From Brachypterus glaber (taxonomy: Eukaryota > Arthropoda > Insecta > Coleoptera > Kateretidae): 64,000 nucleotides of DNA. This document shows, in pieces, positions 9,925 through 20,638 of this stretch. Position 1 is the stretch's first letter. Every line of letters begins with the position of its first letter. The notes under the pieces were generated by a model, which did no database searches, was not told where the DNA came from, and was given only the letters and a program-made list of their open reading frames with translations. The position numbers and the translations under genes were made by a program. The stretch covers positions 27,114,986 to 27,178,985 of the forward strand of contig OY294049.1 of the NCBI GenBank assembly GCA_958510825.1, given 5' to 3'.

Positions 9925-11746
9925 AGGCCTTTTGACTTACTGTAACTGATCCATCTTCAGAAGAATGTATTTCCAAACCCAAAAAATAATTTGCAGATTT
10001 AACTGTTATGTCAAATTCCTTTTTTACGTTTTCAAGAAATTTTTCCTTCATAATGTGACTATTACATGCAATAATCCCATCATCTACATAAAGCGCAAGC
10101 AGCATAGTATGTTCACCTTCTTTCTTGATAAACAAACATGGATCTGCATCGCTTCTCTTAAAATGTAACTTTTTAATTAAGTAGTCTACAATTCTGGAAG
10201 AATTCCAACACCTAGGTGCCTGCTTAAGACCATATAGACTTCGCTTTAAATGACATACCCGATTGGTACCATCTTCAAAGCCTTCTGGTTGTTTCATGAA
10301 AAACTCCTCATTTAATTCACCATATAGAAATGCAGTACAAACGTCAAATTGTGTTAACTTCATGTTTTCACTTGCAGCGATACTTAGAACTGCTCTTATG
10401 GTACTAGATTTTGCAACTGGACTAAAGGTTTGGTCATAATCGATACCCTTTTTCTGTGCATATCCCTTTATCACCAATCTTGCCTTATACTTTTCTACTG
10501 AACCATCTGGGTTTAATTTTATTCTATATAGCCACTTACAAGGAATAGCTCTTTTCCCTTCAGGTAAATTTTCAAGAACCCAAGTGTTATTTTTATGAAG
10601 TGAATCCATTTCACTTTTCATAGCTAACAACCATTGTTCTTTTTCTTCACCTCTAATAGCTTCTTGAAAATTTAGTGGTTCTTTAGATTGTAGTATATCT
10701 GTAGCTACTGTCATTGCAAAATCTCCATATCTGTCAGGTTTTTTCATGTTTTCTCTAGGTCTTAAATTAATTCCAGTCTTTACTTCTTTATTATCACTCT
10801 CGTTTTCAGAGTAATTTTCTATTTCATCGATATTTTCAGAGTCTGGTGCATTTACTTCAATTTCACCATTATCTTCTTCGTTATCTTGAATTTCTTTTGG
10901 TACAATCACCGGCACTGAATCATTGGACATGGAAGACGTTTTTTCATGGAACGTGACATTACGTGATCTTATTAGCTGTTTGGTTTCTCTGGACCAAATG
11001 CGATATCCATCATCGTTGTCATAGCCAATTAAAACACCTTTTTCAGCCTTTTTATCCATTTTTCTCCTATTTTGCTTAGGAACGTGTGCGTAGCATATAG
11101 TTCCAACAATTCTCAAGTGTTTTAAGTTAGGTTTGTTACCGAACCAAACTTCATGCGGCGATTTCCCTTCAACACCAGAAACTCCTAAACGATTTAAAAT
11201 GTATGCTGCAGTATTTATCATCTCTGCCCACAGGATTTGAGGTAAGCCTTCACCAGAGTGAATTAGTGTCCTTGCAATCTCCACAATTGTACGGTTGTCT
11301 CTCTCAGAACAGCAATTTTGTTGAGGTGTGTAGGGCATTGTTTGTCTGTGCTTTATACCGTGCTGATTTAGAATATGTGTCACCTGTTTGTTAACGAATT
11401 CTCCTCCATTGTCACTCAAAAACTCTTTGACAGCGTATCCATTAGCTTTGATTTAAGCCAGAACGATTTTTAATTTATCTGCTACTTCGGATTTTTGTTT
11501 GATAAAATAAATGTAGCGATATCTGCTAAAATCGTCTTTAAATAAAACAAAGTATCGGTTGCCTGCTTGAGAAGTTTCGAATGGACCACAAACATCAGCA
11601 TGTATCAGCTCACCTGGTGACTTAGCTCTTCTCTTTTTCCAAACTTTAGAACATGAGATTTACCATAAATACAGCCTTCGCAAAATTCAGTATCCAAATT
11701 TACATTTATTCCAAGTTCTCGTGATAATACCATTTTAACGTGTCTT
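9890..11746 (-). pseudogene. Copia pol, integrase and reverse transcriptase, with frameshifts
   Basis: Codons 11746-11420 encode the integrase zinc-binding region and first half of the core (FCEGCIYGK, then HADVCGPF and FKDDFSRYRY). They are broken by two single-base frameshifts and an in-frame TAA just before the 509-codon frame 11419-9890. That frame resumes with SDNGGEFVNKQ and PYTPQQN..SER, the later catalytic D and E blocks of integrase. A charged linker follows (about residues 170-235), then RT: IPCKWLYRIKLNPDG, FDVCTAFLYGELNE, SLYGLKQAPRCWN and the active-site LYVDDGI. The YVDD box is intact. It ends in a frameshift into 9924-9130. The breaks rule out a functional polyprotein. Confidence 0.93.
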
Positions 11747-12745
11747 TTATTGATGTCCTAACCTTTCATGGTACAGTTGAAGCAAGTTTTGATTATAAAT
11801 TGCATTTGTTTGAACGTTTTTCTCTGGATAAACGTTTTTTGCATACAATTTGAATAATCCACCATGCCTATTCCTCGTTCCAATTACAACAGTTTTTCCA
11901 TCAACAATAAAACTACATGTGTTTGAGCTGGAGATAAATTTACTATTTGGATTTCTATCATGTAGTGATAGTACTGAGAATAAGTTTTTCGTAATTTTAG
12001 GAACTAGCCAAACATCATTAAGTGTAATTAATTTCGTTTGCTCACCAACATATGCTTCTATCGAAATGGTGCCTTTACCCAAAGCTTCGACTATGTCACC
12101 ATTTGCTGTTCTTACTGTATGTGAAGAATCTTTAAAAGTTTCTAGTGTTTTAAACAAATCAGCTTTATTGCAAATGTGATTTGTTGCACCATTATCTACA
12201 AACCAGGAGTCTTCACTTTCTGTACTACTCATTACAATACTAGATACACATACTAAAGTAACATTAACAGCATTATTTGGATCACAATTCTTTGTCTTTG
12301 GCGGTTTTCCATCAGCTTTCCATTTTTCGCACTGCTTGACTTTATGTCCTTCCTTCTTGCAGTAGTTACATTTCCATTTCTTGGGTTTACCTCTGAATTT
12401 ACTTGAGTTTGCTATAAATAAGGCTTCATTATTTTCCTCATTTTTATTTGTCAAGGCTTTTTCGTAAAGTCTCATTATCTTTTCTATATTTTCTTGTGTC
12501 ATATTTAATGTAAGTATAAGCAAAGCATTACTATTCGCTTGAGTATAATAAGAAAGGTCTTTTTCATACTTTTCTTTTTGTTCTTGTGCCGCATTTTCTG
12601 ATAAAGGTAATGGCATTTTTAATTTACCATCAATTATATCTTGCGTACCTGCTACACTCCTAAATAGTATGCATATCTTATATTTCCAAGTGCACCAGTT
12701 GCTTTTGCCTTCCAATAGACCTATATGGATTTTACTTGCCTCCAT
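11747..12745 (-). pseudogene. Copia gag-protease-preintegrase fragment (332 codons)
   Basis: The frame starts MEASKIHIGLLEGKSNWCTW, like copia Gag N-termini. It has a CCHC zinc knuckle, CNYCKKEGHKVKQC (about residues 128-141), a protease active-site block WFVDNGATNHI (D-N-G where D-S/T-G is usual), and ends in the GAG-preintegrase motif LYHERLGHQ. The knuckle comes about 100 residues earlier than in typical copia Gag, and the text jumps from NMTQENIEKIM to MRLYEKALT, so a large part of the capsid region seems deleted. A one-base loss after LGHQ puts a TAA in frame and cuts integrase off. The ATG lies about 100 bp inside the 5' LTR, a normal leader length. Confidence 0.9.
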
Positions 12746-12831
12746 ATCTTAGCACTATCTTCTAAGCTACAACTGTCTTCAATTCTATATGACTTGTAAA
12801 AATATTTCTTAATCTTCACTTTACTGGGAAA

Positions 12832-12847
12832 CCACGCTCTGCTACCA
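12832..12847 (-). promoter_or_regulatory. Copia primer-binding site, initiator-tRNA-Met type
   Basis: On the minus strand TGGTAGCAGAGCGTGG abuts the 5' LTR end. Its first 11 bases complement the 3' end of eukaryotic initiator methionine tRNA (…CTCTGCTACCA), a common copia primer. Confidence 0.75.
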
Positions 12848-13009
12848 TGTTGAAATGAAAAGAACCCTCAGTGTAGAATCAGAAAAGATTATTAATTAAC
12901 TTTTAACGGAGAAATATTTATTTTGAACTTTACATCAATTTGATTGACATTGATTAGAAAATAACAATTACAGGGTGTATAAAATATTATTATGTCTTAA
13001 GTTTTAACA
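12848..13009 (-). repeat. Copia 5' LTR (162 bp)
   Basis: Upstream LTR in element orientation, about 98 percent identical to 8974-9135. It should hold the promoter, but no clear TATA element stands out from the A+T-rich background. Confidence 0.92.
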
Positions 13010-13109
13010 TTTTTGACCGCTGAAACCAAATGTGAACTCAGTTTAACTACACCTCTGGATTTTTCTCCTTGGCCACACTATTCTACCAAACTGTAAAAAA
13101 ATTACCAAC

Positions 13110-13500
13110 AATATTTTATTGTGTATTTAACCTTTAAATGATTAGTAAGGCATATAAAAAATATTATTTAATTTTTTTAAAATATTTTCCATTGAAGAAT
13201 TTAGAGTAAAAAGTAACTAAAATTATTTTATTGTGTATTTCAAGTAAGTGTAAAAAGTAAGACAAAAAACATTTTTTTATTTTTTTTAAGATTTTCATTT
13301 GAAGAAATTATTATTAATAATAATTATTATTAATAAAATAATAAAAATTAAAAAAAATATTTTTTATGTCTTACTAATTATTTAAGGTTGAAACATACAA
13401 TAAAATAATTTTGGTTACTTATTTCCGTTTTTTTTTTTGATTTTTACTCTAAATTCTTCAATGGAAAATATAAAAAAAAATAAAAAAACTTATTTTTTAT
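13110..13500. repeat. A+T-rich palindromic MITE
   Basis: 13188-13215 (TTCCATTGAAGAATTTAGAG and following) is the reverse complement of 13441-13468. 13214-13240 pairs with 13398-13420, and 13250-13275 with 13353-13374. The centre near 13327 is a TTA/TAA run. A second copy of the arm seems embedded at 13120-13165. The short ORF at 13444-13632 overlaps the right arm and shows no domain. Confidence 0.7.
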
Positions 13501-13639
13501 ATACAATATTGCACCACATTTCCCAATATGGTGCAATATAGTGAAATGTATGTTATTTTTCACGGAAAGTTGCAAATGACAGCTCAGCACTTTAGAAACA
13601 TATAAATATCGATTTAGCTCAAATTTATTCATTCCTAAT

Positions 13640-14610
13640 TTTTAATTTTAATTATAATAAAGATTCAGACAGGACTTGTTTAAGCTTAAACAAGTCTTCA
13701 TTGTAATAAAAATATTAATAGATTTATTTTAAAAATTTATAATTATTTTTAAAAAGTGAAAATCAGAAAGCAAAACGAACATGCATGTACTTGTAAATGT
13801 GTACAATGCAACAAAATAAAAGTAATATGAAAAACACAAAATAATAGACAGTAAAAAATAGGCAGTAAAACTTCATCACCAAACTGATTATTGTAAAATT
13901 AAATATGAAGAGTATCCATGTTTAAAAATTCATTAAATCTGTAAAAGACATTTCTGATCAAAAACATTTTAACTTTGCTTCTGAAAATACTGAGGGGTAG
14001 AGATCTGACAGACTCAGGCAATTTATTAAAGAATGTGGACATAATAATTCTCGCTGAACCTACTTGAAGAAAGTTTATATTTAGATTTTGATTACTTATT
14101 GTGTTGTAATGATGAATACTGGATCTCTGCGAAAATGAATTACTTTCCTTCGCAAACAATAAATAGTGAAAAATGTAAAGACTGGAAAAAGTTAATAAAT
14201 TTAATTGAAAAAAGCACAATTTAACATCATCTCTGTATTTTTTATCACAAATTATAAGTAAAGCTCTACGTTGAAGCCCAAAAAGTCTTTTCGTATAACA
14301 GGAGTGACCCCAGCTAAGAATAGCATAGAGCATATGCGAAACTATAAGAGAATGGTATGCTGTCAACATGATACTTCTTGGTACCAGATTAACAAGAATT
14401 CTCAGAACGAACCAATTTTTAGAGATTTTACTTAAAATAAAGCAAACGTAAGATTCCCAGCTTAACTTGAAATCTAAAAACACTCCCAAAAATTTTCACA
14501 CTTTCTGGGTTTTTATATGTAGTATCTCGCTTGGTTTGTGTAAAATATATTTTAGAAGTTTTATAAGTTTAAACTAAGACCATTGGCATCAAACCATTCC
14601 TTTGAATAGA
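13640..14610 (-). mobile_element. 5'-truncated LINE (non-LTR retrotransposon), 3' end at left
   Basis: A minus-strand RT C-terminus (13899-14610) is followed by a 3' UTR that contains a perfect 24-bp palindrome at 13673-13696 (centre TTTAAGCTTAAA) and ends in an A+T-rich tail. Everything upstream of the RT thumb region is missing, as is usual for aborted target-primed insertions. Confidence 0.75.
13899..14610 (-). pseudogene. LINE ORF2 C-terminal reverse transcriptase remnant
   Basis: The intact frame 14489-13899 (196 codons) reads FLDFKLSWESYVCFILSKIS, then LTAYHSLIVSHMLYAILSWG and LQRRALLIIC, the post-active-site part of LINE RTs. It ends with the NKLPESVRSLPLSIFRSKVK-type tail. Upstream, up to about 14604, codons for WFDANGLSLNL are readable in other frames, separated by at least two single-base frameshifts. 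WFxxNxLxLN is the block that follows the FADD catalytic box, so the active site itself is absent. It resembles the LINE at 18758-19849 but is a different copy. Confidence 0.8.
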
Positions 14611-14623
14611 ATTATTTGCTTAT

Positions 14624-15660
14624 AAATAGAGATCTGATTTTACCGAGTCGTGACGTCAAAATCCATAGCCGGGTACAACAAATTAATAATAAATGTTATA
14701 TATATATATATATATATATATCAAACTACTACATTTACAAAGAAAAGTATAGAAATATTATGAAAATCCCCTAACGATTTTATTTTATAAAATAAAATTT
14801 AAAAAAAAAAAAACATAACAGATCCGAAAATTATGATTTAGTTGTACTTTTAAATAATCCAAATTTTATTTAATAATATTGTAACATGGTGGCTGGGTAT
14901 TAATTTTATCAAGTTTAAAAAAAAAACTGCCTGGCCAATCCTTTTCTATTCGCAATAACAGCTTACGTGACGTTTATAACTTCTAAAAAATGTTTTTAAA
15001 AATTTCTTCGAAATTATTATTTTTACTCAAACTTTAACTTTTTCGTTTTTAATATACCTAATCTAATATTCATTTGTAACCGTTCATTTTATTAGTTAAA
15101 TCCCTTAGTAAAATGTTCGTAAAACCATTACTTACTACGGTTAAATCGTGCATTGAAGATTATTCAGAACTGAAGTTCGACGGCAATATTTTACACTACA
15201 GAGTTTGTAAAAAAGACAACATGGGAAAGAAAAACTAATGTTTTAAGACATGTGAATACAAAAACCCATAAATGAGATGAGAATCAAAGACAATTTAATA
15301 TTTAAAGTAAAAAAATACAAAATAAATTTTAATCACAAGTTATAACCGTCGCGTGACCTTTTTTTGCGAATACAAAACGATTGGACAGGCAGATTTTTTT
15401 TTAACGGTAAAAGTAATACCCAGCCACCATGCCACAATACTATATTTTATAATTAAAGGATTATTAAAGAGCCCAACTAAATCTTAATTTTCAGAATTAT
15501 TATTTTTTTTATTTTCTTTTACTTAAATAATATTTATGTAATTTTCTTTGGTAATGTAGTGGTTTGGCAGCATATTAAACATTTTTATAAAATTTGAATT
15601 TGTTAACTTATTGTACCCGGCTATGCATTTTGACATCACGACTCGCTAAAATCCGATGTC
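14624..15660. mobile_element. Fold-back DNA element (~1.04 kb) with ~60-bp terminal inverted repeats
   Basis: The left end at 14633-14690 (GATTTTACCGAGTCGTGACG and onward) matches the reverse complement of 15605-15653, including CATAGCCGGGTACAA. Inner blocks also pair: ATGGTGGCTGGGTATTA at 14885 with 15410-15430, and 14920-14960 with 15360-15395. The middle (about 15100-15300) is not palindromic and carries zinc-finger-like codons. A (TA)12 tract lies in the left arm at 14698-14721. I could not define the target duplication. Confidence 0.75.
15113..15300 (+). pseudogene. Decayed BED/CGGBP1-like zinc-finger exon inside the fold-back element
   Basis: From the ATG at 15113 the frame reads CIEDYSELKFDGNILHYRVC, then KKDNMG. 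After a frameshift near 15230 it continues TNVLRHVNTKTHK. The spacing of H-Y-R-V-C and H-x5-H resembles the C2H2-type DNA-binding finger of hAT transposases and the related CGGBP1 family (LHCRVC…RHxxTxxH). Here the first cysteine is Tyr. Two stop codons follow. Its place at the centre of an inverted-repeat element fits the N-terminus of a lost transposase. Family assignment is from memory of the motif only. Confidence 0.5.
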
Positions 15661-15761
15661 TACTACTACTACGATGTCTAAAGGAAGTTTGGAAAGTGAT
15701 TTACGGATTCGGCAGAAATGTTCTATAAAATAATTATCAATGAAAAATAAAGTTTAGTGCC

Positions 15762-16236
15762 TTATAGACGGCAAACTATTTAAATCTATAAAGAAATTGC
15801 ACTGCTCTACTACAGAATTTTTACAATAGATGAGAAAATCCCTACGATCATCAGTGAGCATATATTGGTATGGTGGCTTTCGCACAGATTGTTTGAAAAT
15901 TAAAACACTTAAGCATATCTGTAATGAGAGCGTACAAATTGGTGGCGCCATCTAATGTTGCACAAAAAGTACTTCATTAGATGTTGGCAGTTCTGTAATG
16001 TGATAAGACTTATCTATATCTAGATAAACAGGCGGACAAAATTTTAATTTTTAATAAGTATTTTAATTTTCAAACAATCTGTGCGAAAGCCACCATACCA
16101 ATATATGCTCACTGATGATCGCAAAAAAGCGTGAAATAGTAGCTATATGACATTTTGGTAGGGATTTTCTCATTTATTGTGAAATTTCTGTAGTAGAACA
16201 GTGCAATTTCTTTATAGATTTACATAGTTTCCCGTC
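15762..16236. repeat. Fold-back MITE (~475 bp)
   Basis: 15762-15905 is the reverse complement of 16066-16236, for example GCATATATTGGTATGGTGGC at 15858 against 16080-16105. The right arm has about 45 extra bases around 16110-16160. A 160-bp loop separates the arms. The ORF at 15754-15951 is only an arm read in one frame. Confidence 0.8.
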
Positions 16237-16435
16237 TCTATTGAAAATGCAGACTGCATGTAATTTCTGCGCATCAAGAGAATAACTCCCGAATATCTGA
16301 TTGGCTAAAAAGTGCGTTCAACACTCAAGCATTTGCCAAGTTTTCCCACCAGCAACAGCAAAACTGAGATATTGAGAAGCATTGTTTTTAGTAAAGTCTG
16401 TCAACTGTAAGACTTTAAACTCCGTTAAACGAGTT

Positions 16436-16621
16436 TTATGACTTTTGATTGTTGCTGTCGACACTGAATACATCTAAAATAACACCCCATCGCGACTTCC
16501 ATTCAATCTTTATTTTAAAGCTCTTACGCGCGTGGAGATCGGCAATCTTCACTTTGTCTACCTTTGTGGTTACCCCCAACCAACCGGAACAAAACCTGCC
16601 TTCGCTCTTGCTAAAAGCCAT
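16436..16621 (-). CDS. Small unidentified ORF (61 codons)
   Basis: This minus-strand frame runs from an ATG at 16621 to a TAA at 16436. It is visibly richer in G and C than its surroundings, and its protein (start MAFSKSEGRFCSGWLGV) has a balanced composition with few of the poly-K/F/N runs typical of chance ORFs here. I recognise no domain. It could be a lone exon, a transposon fragment or chance. No promoter or splice signal was identified with confidence. Confidence 0.25.
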   Translation of the reverse strand: MAFSKSEGRFCSGWLGVTTKVDKVKIADLHARKSFKIKIEWKSRWGVILDVFSVDSNNQKS

Positions 16622-17211
16622 TTAAAGAGTTTTGGAAAGATTCCGTGATTAAAAAAGTTTAATCCGAATATATGAAGTGAAAAACGGTAAAGAACATTTC
16701 CAGAAACATAATTTGTCAAAATTCTATTCTAAATTGAACCGGTGAAAGCAAGAAGGGAAAGATTTCACTCGATCCAACTTTCGGGAATTAACCAAAAACT
16801 TTATAGCAACCAAACTAAAAGCCCAATAAAGAAACACAACCTTACAAACTTCTTCATGGTAATCATAGTAACAATGTTTAATAAGTGGTTTCTTTTTAGA
16901 ACCTTTAGTTAAACTCTAATATGTGGTAAAAATTGGTTGAATCTTCGCCTTCTTGATCTCAACTGACTAAAGTTTGAGGTTAATATAAAAAAAACATTTT
17001 TTACTATTTTAATTAAAATTACAAGACTGGCTTGTATTTAAATACAAATAACAGAATATATAAGTCATATATACATGCTCAAATTTAAAAAAATATATAC
17101 AGTGTATTTTTAATAGGGTCAATAATTTTAAGGAGTGATACTCATCAAAAAATATGTCAAAGAGTTCCTATAAACATAGGTCTAAAAATGGGTCTATATA
17201 GTTAAGTGTTT
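16622..17211. other. Unassigned A+T-rich spacer with inverted-repeat fragments
   Basis: 16731-16765 (TTGAACCGGTGAAAGCAAGA and following) is about 85-90 percent the reverse complement of 18475-18510. 16940-16975 is a similar block in direct orientation. This suggests a decayed fold-back element of about 1.8 kb (16731-18510) into which the LINE end at 17212-17662 inserted. 17142-17195 also matches part of 25485-25520. Confidence 0.4.
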
Positions 17212-17361
17212 GTCTGTCCGGATCCTGTCTATATCTTTGAACGACCCCGGCTACCGGAGATTCGGTGGAGGGAGCAATCTTATATTTAAAATTTAAATAA
17301 TTTTTTAAAATCTTTTAATTTTATTATTTTGTTTTTATTAATTAACTACTTTTTTATAATT

Positions 17362-17428
<67 letters not shown>

Positions 17429-17662
17429 CTATATTTTTATGTATACATCTAATTAATTTTTAATATTATTTAATGTATGTATTATTGGATAGATCTATAT
17501 AGAATGAAAATTCTCGAGATCCTTAAATAAGTTTATCTTATCTTATCTTAAGTTGATCTTAATTATTAAGGTTTTTGTATTGTATTTAATTTATTTTTCT
17601 ATATGTGACGTACCATATTTACTTTGTGTCTATAATGGTTAATAAATAAACTAAACTAAACT
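17212..17662 (+). mobile_element. LINE 3' end (3' UTR and tail)
   Basis: GAACGACCCCGGCTACCGGA and nearby G+C-rich text open the segment. It ends AATAAATAAACTAAACTAAACT at 17640-17662, a polyadenylation-like signal followed by short ACTAA tail repeats. That is typical of a 5'-truncated insect LINE. A (TA)n tract lies within. No coding region remains. Confidence 0.6.
17366..17422. repeat. (TA)n microsatellite
   Basis: Pure alternating TA for about 57 bp. Confidence 0.95.
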
Positions 17663-18600
17663 CCGCGTATTATCTATCTGAGTTGATGGTCATTTGTTTC
17701 TTGTTATTTGGTTGGCAGAATATATTTAGTTCCTTATGCAATGTTTTCATCTTGTTTAAAATTTATTGTCAATCAAGACATTATTTTGACGTTTATAAAA
17801 AAATCCAAATAATTTGCTTTAGCAAGAAGAAATAACAAGAAAAGTGCATAAAAAGAAAACTAAAGCATCAATCTATAAACATTTTGTTTAAATGAAGTAA
17901 TATAATACAGTGCTCTATAAATTTTTGAAGTAAACACTATAACAGAGAATTTTTTGGTTAAAATAATACTGGTCCCTAATTTTATTCAGGTAATGTTAAA
18001 TTTAAGTTTATAATAGCACTTTATGAATAAAAACTTACTTTTATTATAATTTTGAACAAAGTTTTACTTTTTAAACAGATTTTGTTATTATTTGTAAGAC
18101 GTAAAATGACAGTCAATTTAACCTAAATGTTAAAAATTATCAAAAGCACAATGGGCTACAAAAATATTACTAAAAGTCATTTTTAAACCACTAATCATTC
18201 CTTGATCCAATTTGTTACTCAGATATATAATGCGCCGAGTATAAACTAAGGGAGGTAAGCCCCTTTAAAAGTGGCTAAAAAAATTGTTTTTTATTTAATA
18301 ACTCAATAAAGAGAAGAGAAATATTCCTGTAATGTTTCCTTTCTTTGTCTCAGTCATATATTTAATGCGTTACTGGGGTATAATAGTTTGTGGAAAGTTT
18401 AAGTTTTATGTCTCAATAGATGCTTTTTAACCAAAGAACAAAATGGCTATCTCAGTCAATTTAGTCCAAAAAGTGGAATCTTTCCCTTCTTGATCTCACC
18501 GATTCAATTAAAAATTGCAGGTTTTAATGATTTTTAAAAATGAAAATCTAAGAAGCAACCTTTTAATGGAAAACATTGAACTTGAAGTTTAACCTTCTAA
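17663..18600. other. Spacer with a MITE fragment
   Basis: Mostly unassigned. 18240-18310 (GGGAGGTAAGCCCCTTTAAA, then a long shared block) resembles 25530-25600 and the start of the TACAGGGTG MITEs, so a fragment of that family is likely. No gene seen. Confidence 0.45.
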
Positions 18601-18604
18601 TAAT

Positions 18605-19849
18605 TATTTTATTTAAATAAATAAATAAATAAATAACTTTATTTCATAGATAACGACACATCATATGATTTTAAAAAAAACCTATAAGACTATCGTGAAC
18701 ATGAAACTGGTCAACGCAAAAGACATATATAAATAAATATACATAAAAGAAAATATACTAGGTTAACACATATTCCTGCATACAATATGGTTCAATATTT
18801 ATTAGTAAGGCTTTTACCTTAGATTTGAAGGATTTAAGATTATTCAAGGCCCTTATATCTTCAGGTAACTTATTGAAGACAGATATACAGGCATACAGAC
18901 AACCCTTTTCGAATTGTGCCAGCCTATGACGAGGGACATTAAAATAAATATTTCTATTTAGATTAGACCGGTATTGTTCAAATAACGATTTGTTTTTAAA
19001 CATAAAAATGAGTAATTCATATAAATACAAACCCGTTAGAGTTAGAATTTCATTATTTCGAAAGATGCCTCGACAAGAATCCCTGTATCTCAAGCCCAGA
19101 ATCGTGTGCATTGCTCGCTTCTGCACCTTAAACAACTCCTGCACACGGGCATTCTGTCCCCAGAAAATAATATCGTATCTTAAAACGGACTCAAAGTTTG
19201 AAAAATAGATAATTTTCAATGTATCAAAATTGATGTAGGGTTTTATTACTCGTAAGGAATAATGAGTTGAATTAAGCTTTTTATTTAGGTGAACTAGATG
19301 CTGATCCCAATTTAAATTTTCATCCAAGACCAAGCCCAAGAACTTTGTACTCTTAGATGCGTTAAGAAAGGTATTTTCGAATGGAATTATTCTCGGTGTC
19401 ACAAGATTGGACCGGGAAGTTTTGAAAAAAATTATATTTGTTTTTTCTTTATTTAACAATAGTCTATTTTTTAATAACCATTTTAAAATATTTTCCACAC
19501 AAAACTGCTGTAAGAGAGAAAGTTCCTGGTAGGACTTGGCCTTTAATATAACGTTAGTATCGTCAGCGAAGTTAGCCAAGCCACAATCTTGATTAACATG
19601 AAAAATTGAGTCCAAAATGTCGTTCATAAAAATTATAAATAGTAGTGGGCCGATAACACTCCCCTGAGCTATCCCTACACCATCCATAAAAATAAGACTG
19701 GAAAAGTATGATACACCATCTTTATCGACTGCAACTTTTTGGCACCTATGCGAAAGGTATGATTTGATCCACTGCAGCGCAATACCCCTCACACCATATC
19801 TCTCAAGCTTCTGCAGAAGTATATCATGGTCTATTGACTCGTAGGCTTA
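18605..19849 (-). mobile_element. 5'-truncated LINE with (TTTA)n tail
   Basis: The minus-strand RT frame ends at 18758 and is followed by a short 3' UTR and an AATAAAGTTATTTATT-type tail at about 18615-18640. It is truncated at 19849 in the middle of the RT palm. A ~50-bp imperfect direct repeat (18566-18615 and 19860-19910) flanks it, possibly a long old target duplication. Confidence 0.85.
18758..19849 (-). pseudogene. LINE ORF2 reverse transcriptase, truncated but open (344+ codons)
   Basis: The uninterrupted frame extends upstream of its first ATG (19792) to about 19849, reading AYESIDHDILLQKLERYGV, an RT box. Residues 40-45 are GIAQGS with GPLLFIIFMND behind it (the loop before the active site). 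Residues 75-78 are FADD, the catalytic box. LGLVLDENLNWDQHL follows at about 150, and the tail has FNKLPEDIRALNNLKSFKSK. RT would copy LINE RNA at a nicked target. The endonuclease and the first half of RT are missing, so the product is incomplete although no stop interrupts it. The clade is probably Jockey-like, but I could not place it exactly. Confidence 0.88.
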
Positions 19850-19973
19850 GATAATCGTAGTGGAAAACAACGAACTTGCAGGTTAAACTTTAATAAATTG
19901 TTTTATTTAGATAACCCTAGTGTAAAACATGTCATAAAACAACATTATTACCTTTGAAATTTACTAGAGATTA

Positions 19974-20638
19974 TACAGGGTGATCAATAACTGGCATGCC
20001 AAAATTTAAGAGATGATTCTACATCTAAAAATATCAAAAAAATTCTCTATTAAGGTTGGTCCGGAAATGAGCCCTAAGGGAGCTAGGGCGCTTTAAAATT
20101 GTAATAAAAATAAGGTTTTTAATTAATAACTCTGGTAAGGTCAATAAGCTTACGTTAATTTATTTTTTTGAGTTTATCCAGAGCAATGCCTAGACAGAGA
20201 AAAATGTGAGTCTTAACACATTTTTGCCCCAAACTTTTTTATGTGTATGTTCTTTGGATTTTTTGTAAAAAATATAGATTTCCTGAGTAAAAATACATAA
20301 AAAATGTAGGACCTATCGTTTCCAAAAAAAAATGCAATTAAGGGGAAGTAACATTTTGTGCCACCAAATCGTTAGTTTTTAAAAGGCTATTACTCCTTTG
20401 ATATTAAATTTAGGTGTTTTGGTGAAGAATACTTTTTTGCTCAGTTTAAAATGAAGAATCACCTTACAGCATTAAAATTTTATTGACGCTTTTTTTTGTT
20501 CCCCATTCAATATGTCATCTTCAAGGGCCGTAGCTGCCTTAGAGCTCATTTCCGAACCAACCTTTATAGGATTTTTTTTTCATATTTTTGGATGTAGACC
20601 TCTTAAATTTTGACATGGCTGTTACTGTTCACCCTGTA
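19974..20638. mobile_element. MITE with TACAGGGTG termini, copy 1 (665 bp)
   Basis: It opens TACAGGGTGATCAATAACTG and closes with the complement (CACCCTGTA at 20630-20638). The terminal repeats of about 100 bp include TTGGTCCGGAAATGAGCCCT at left, paired with 20530-20565. A second copy lies at 37454-38112 and a shorter related piece at 25530-26000. No coding sequence. Confidence 0.85.

Larger units (their letters stand above)
8974..13009 (-). mobile_element. Full-length Ty1/copia retrotransposon (4.04 kb), coding region broken
   Basis: Two 162-bp LTRs (8974-9135 and 12848-13009) begin TGTT and end AACA. They differ at about three positions, roughly 2 percent. A 5-bp TTTTT direct repeat flanks the element (8969-8973 and 13010-13014), although the run of T makes this weak on its own. 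On the minus strand the order is LTR, primer-binding site, gag, protease, integrase, RT, RNase H, polypurine tract, LTR: the copia order, with integrase before RT. The element landed only 49 bp outside the hAT target duplication. Confidence 0.95.

Noticed and set aside
9965..12179. Plus-strand ORFs at 9965-10168, 11203-11394 and 11850-12179
   Set aside because: They are antisense shadows of the copia coding region.
8969..13014. TTTTT as proof of the copia target duplication
   Set aside because: A run of T in A+T-rich DNA is weak evidence; the element call rests on LTRs and coding order instead.
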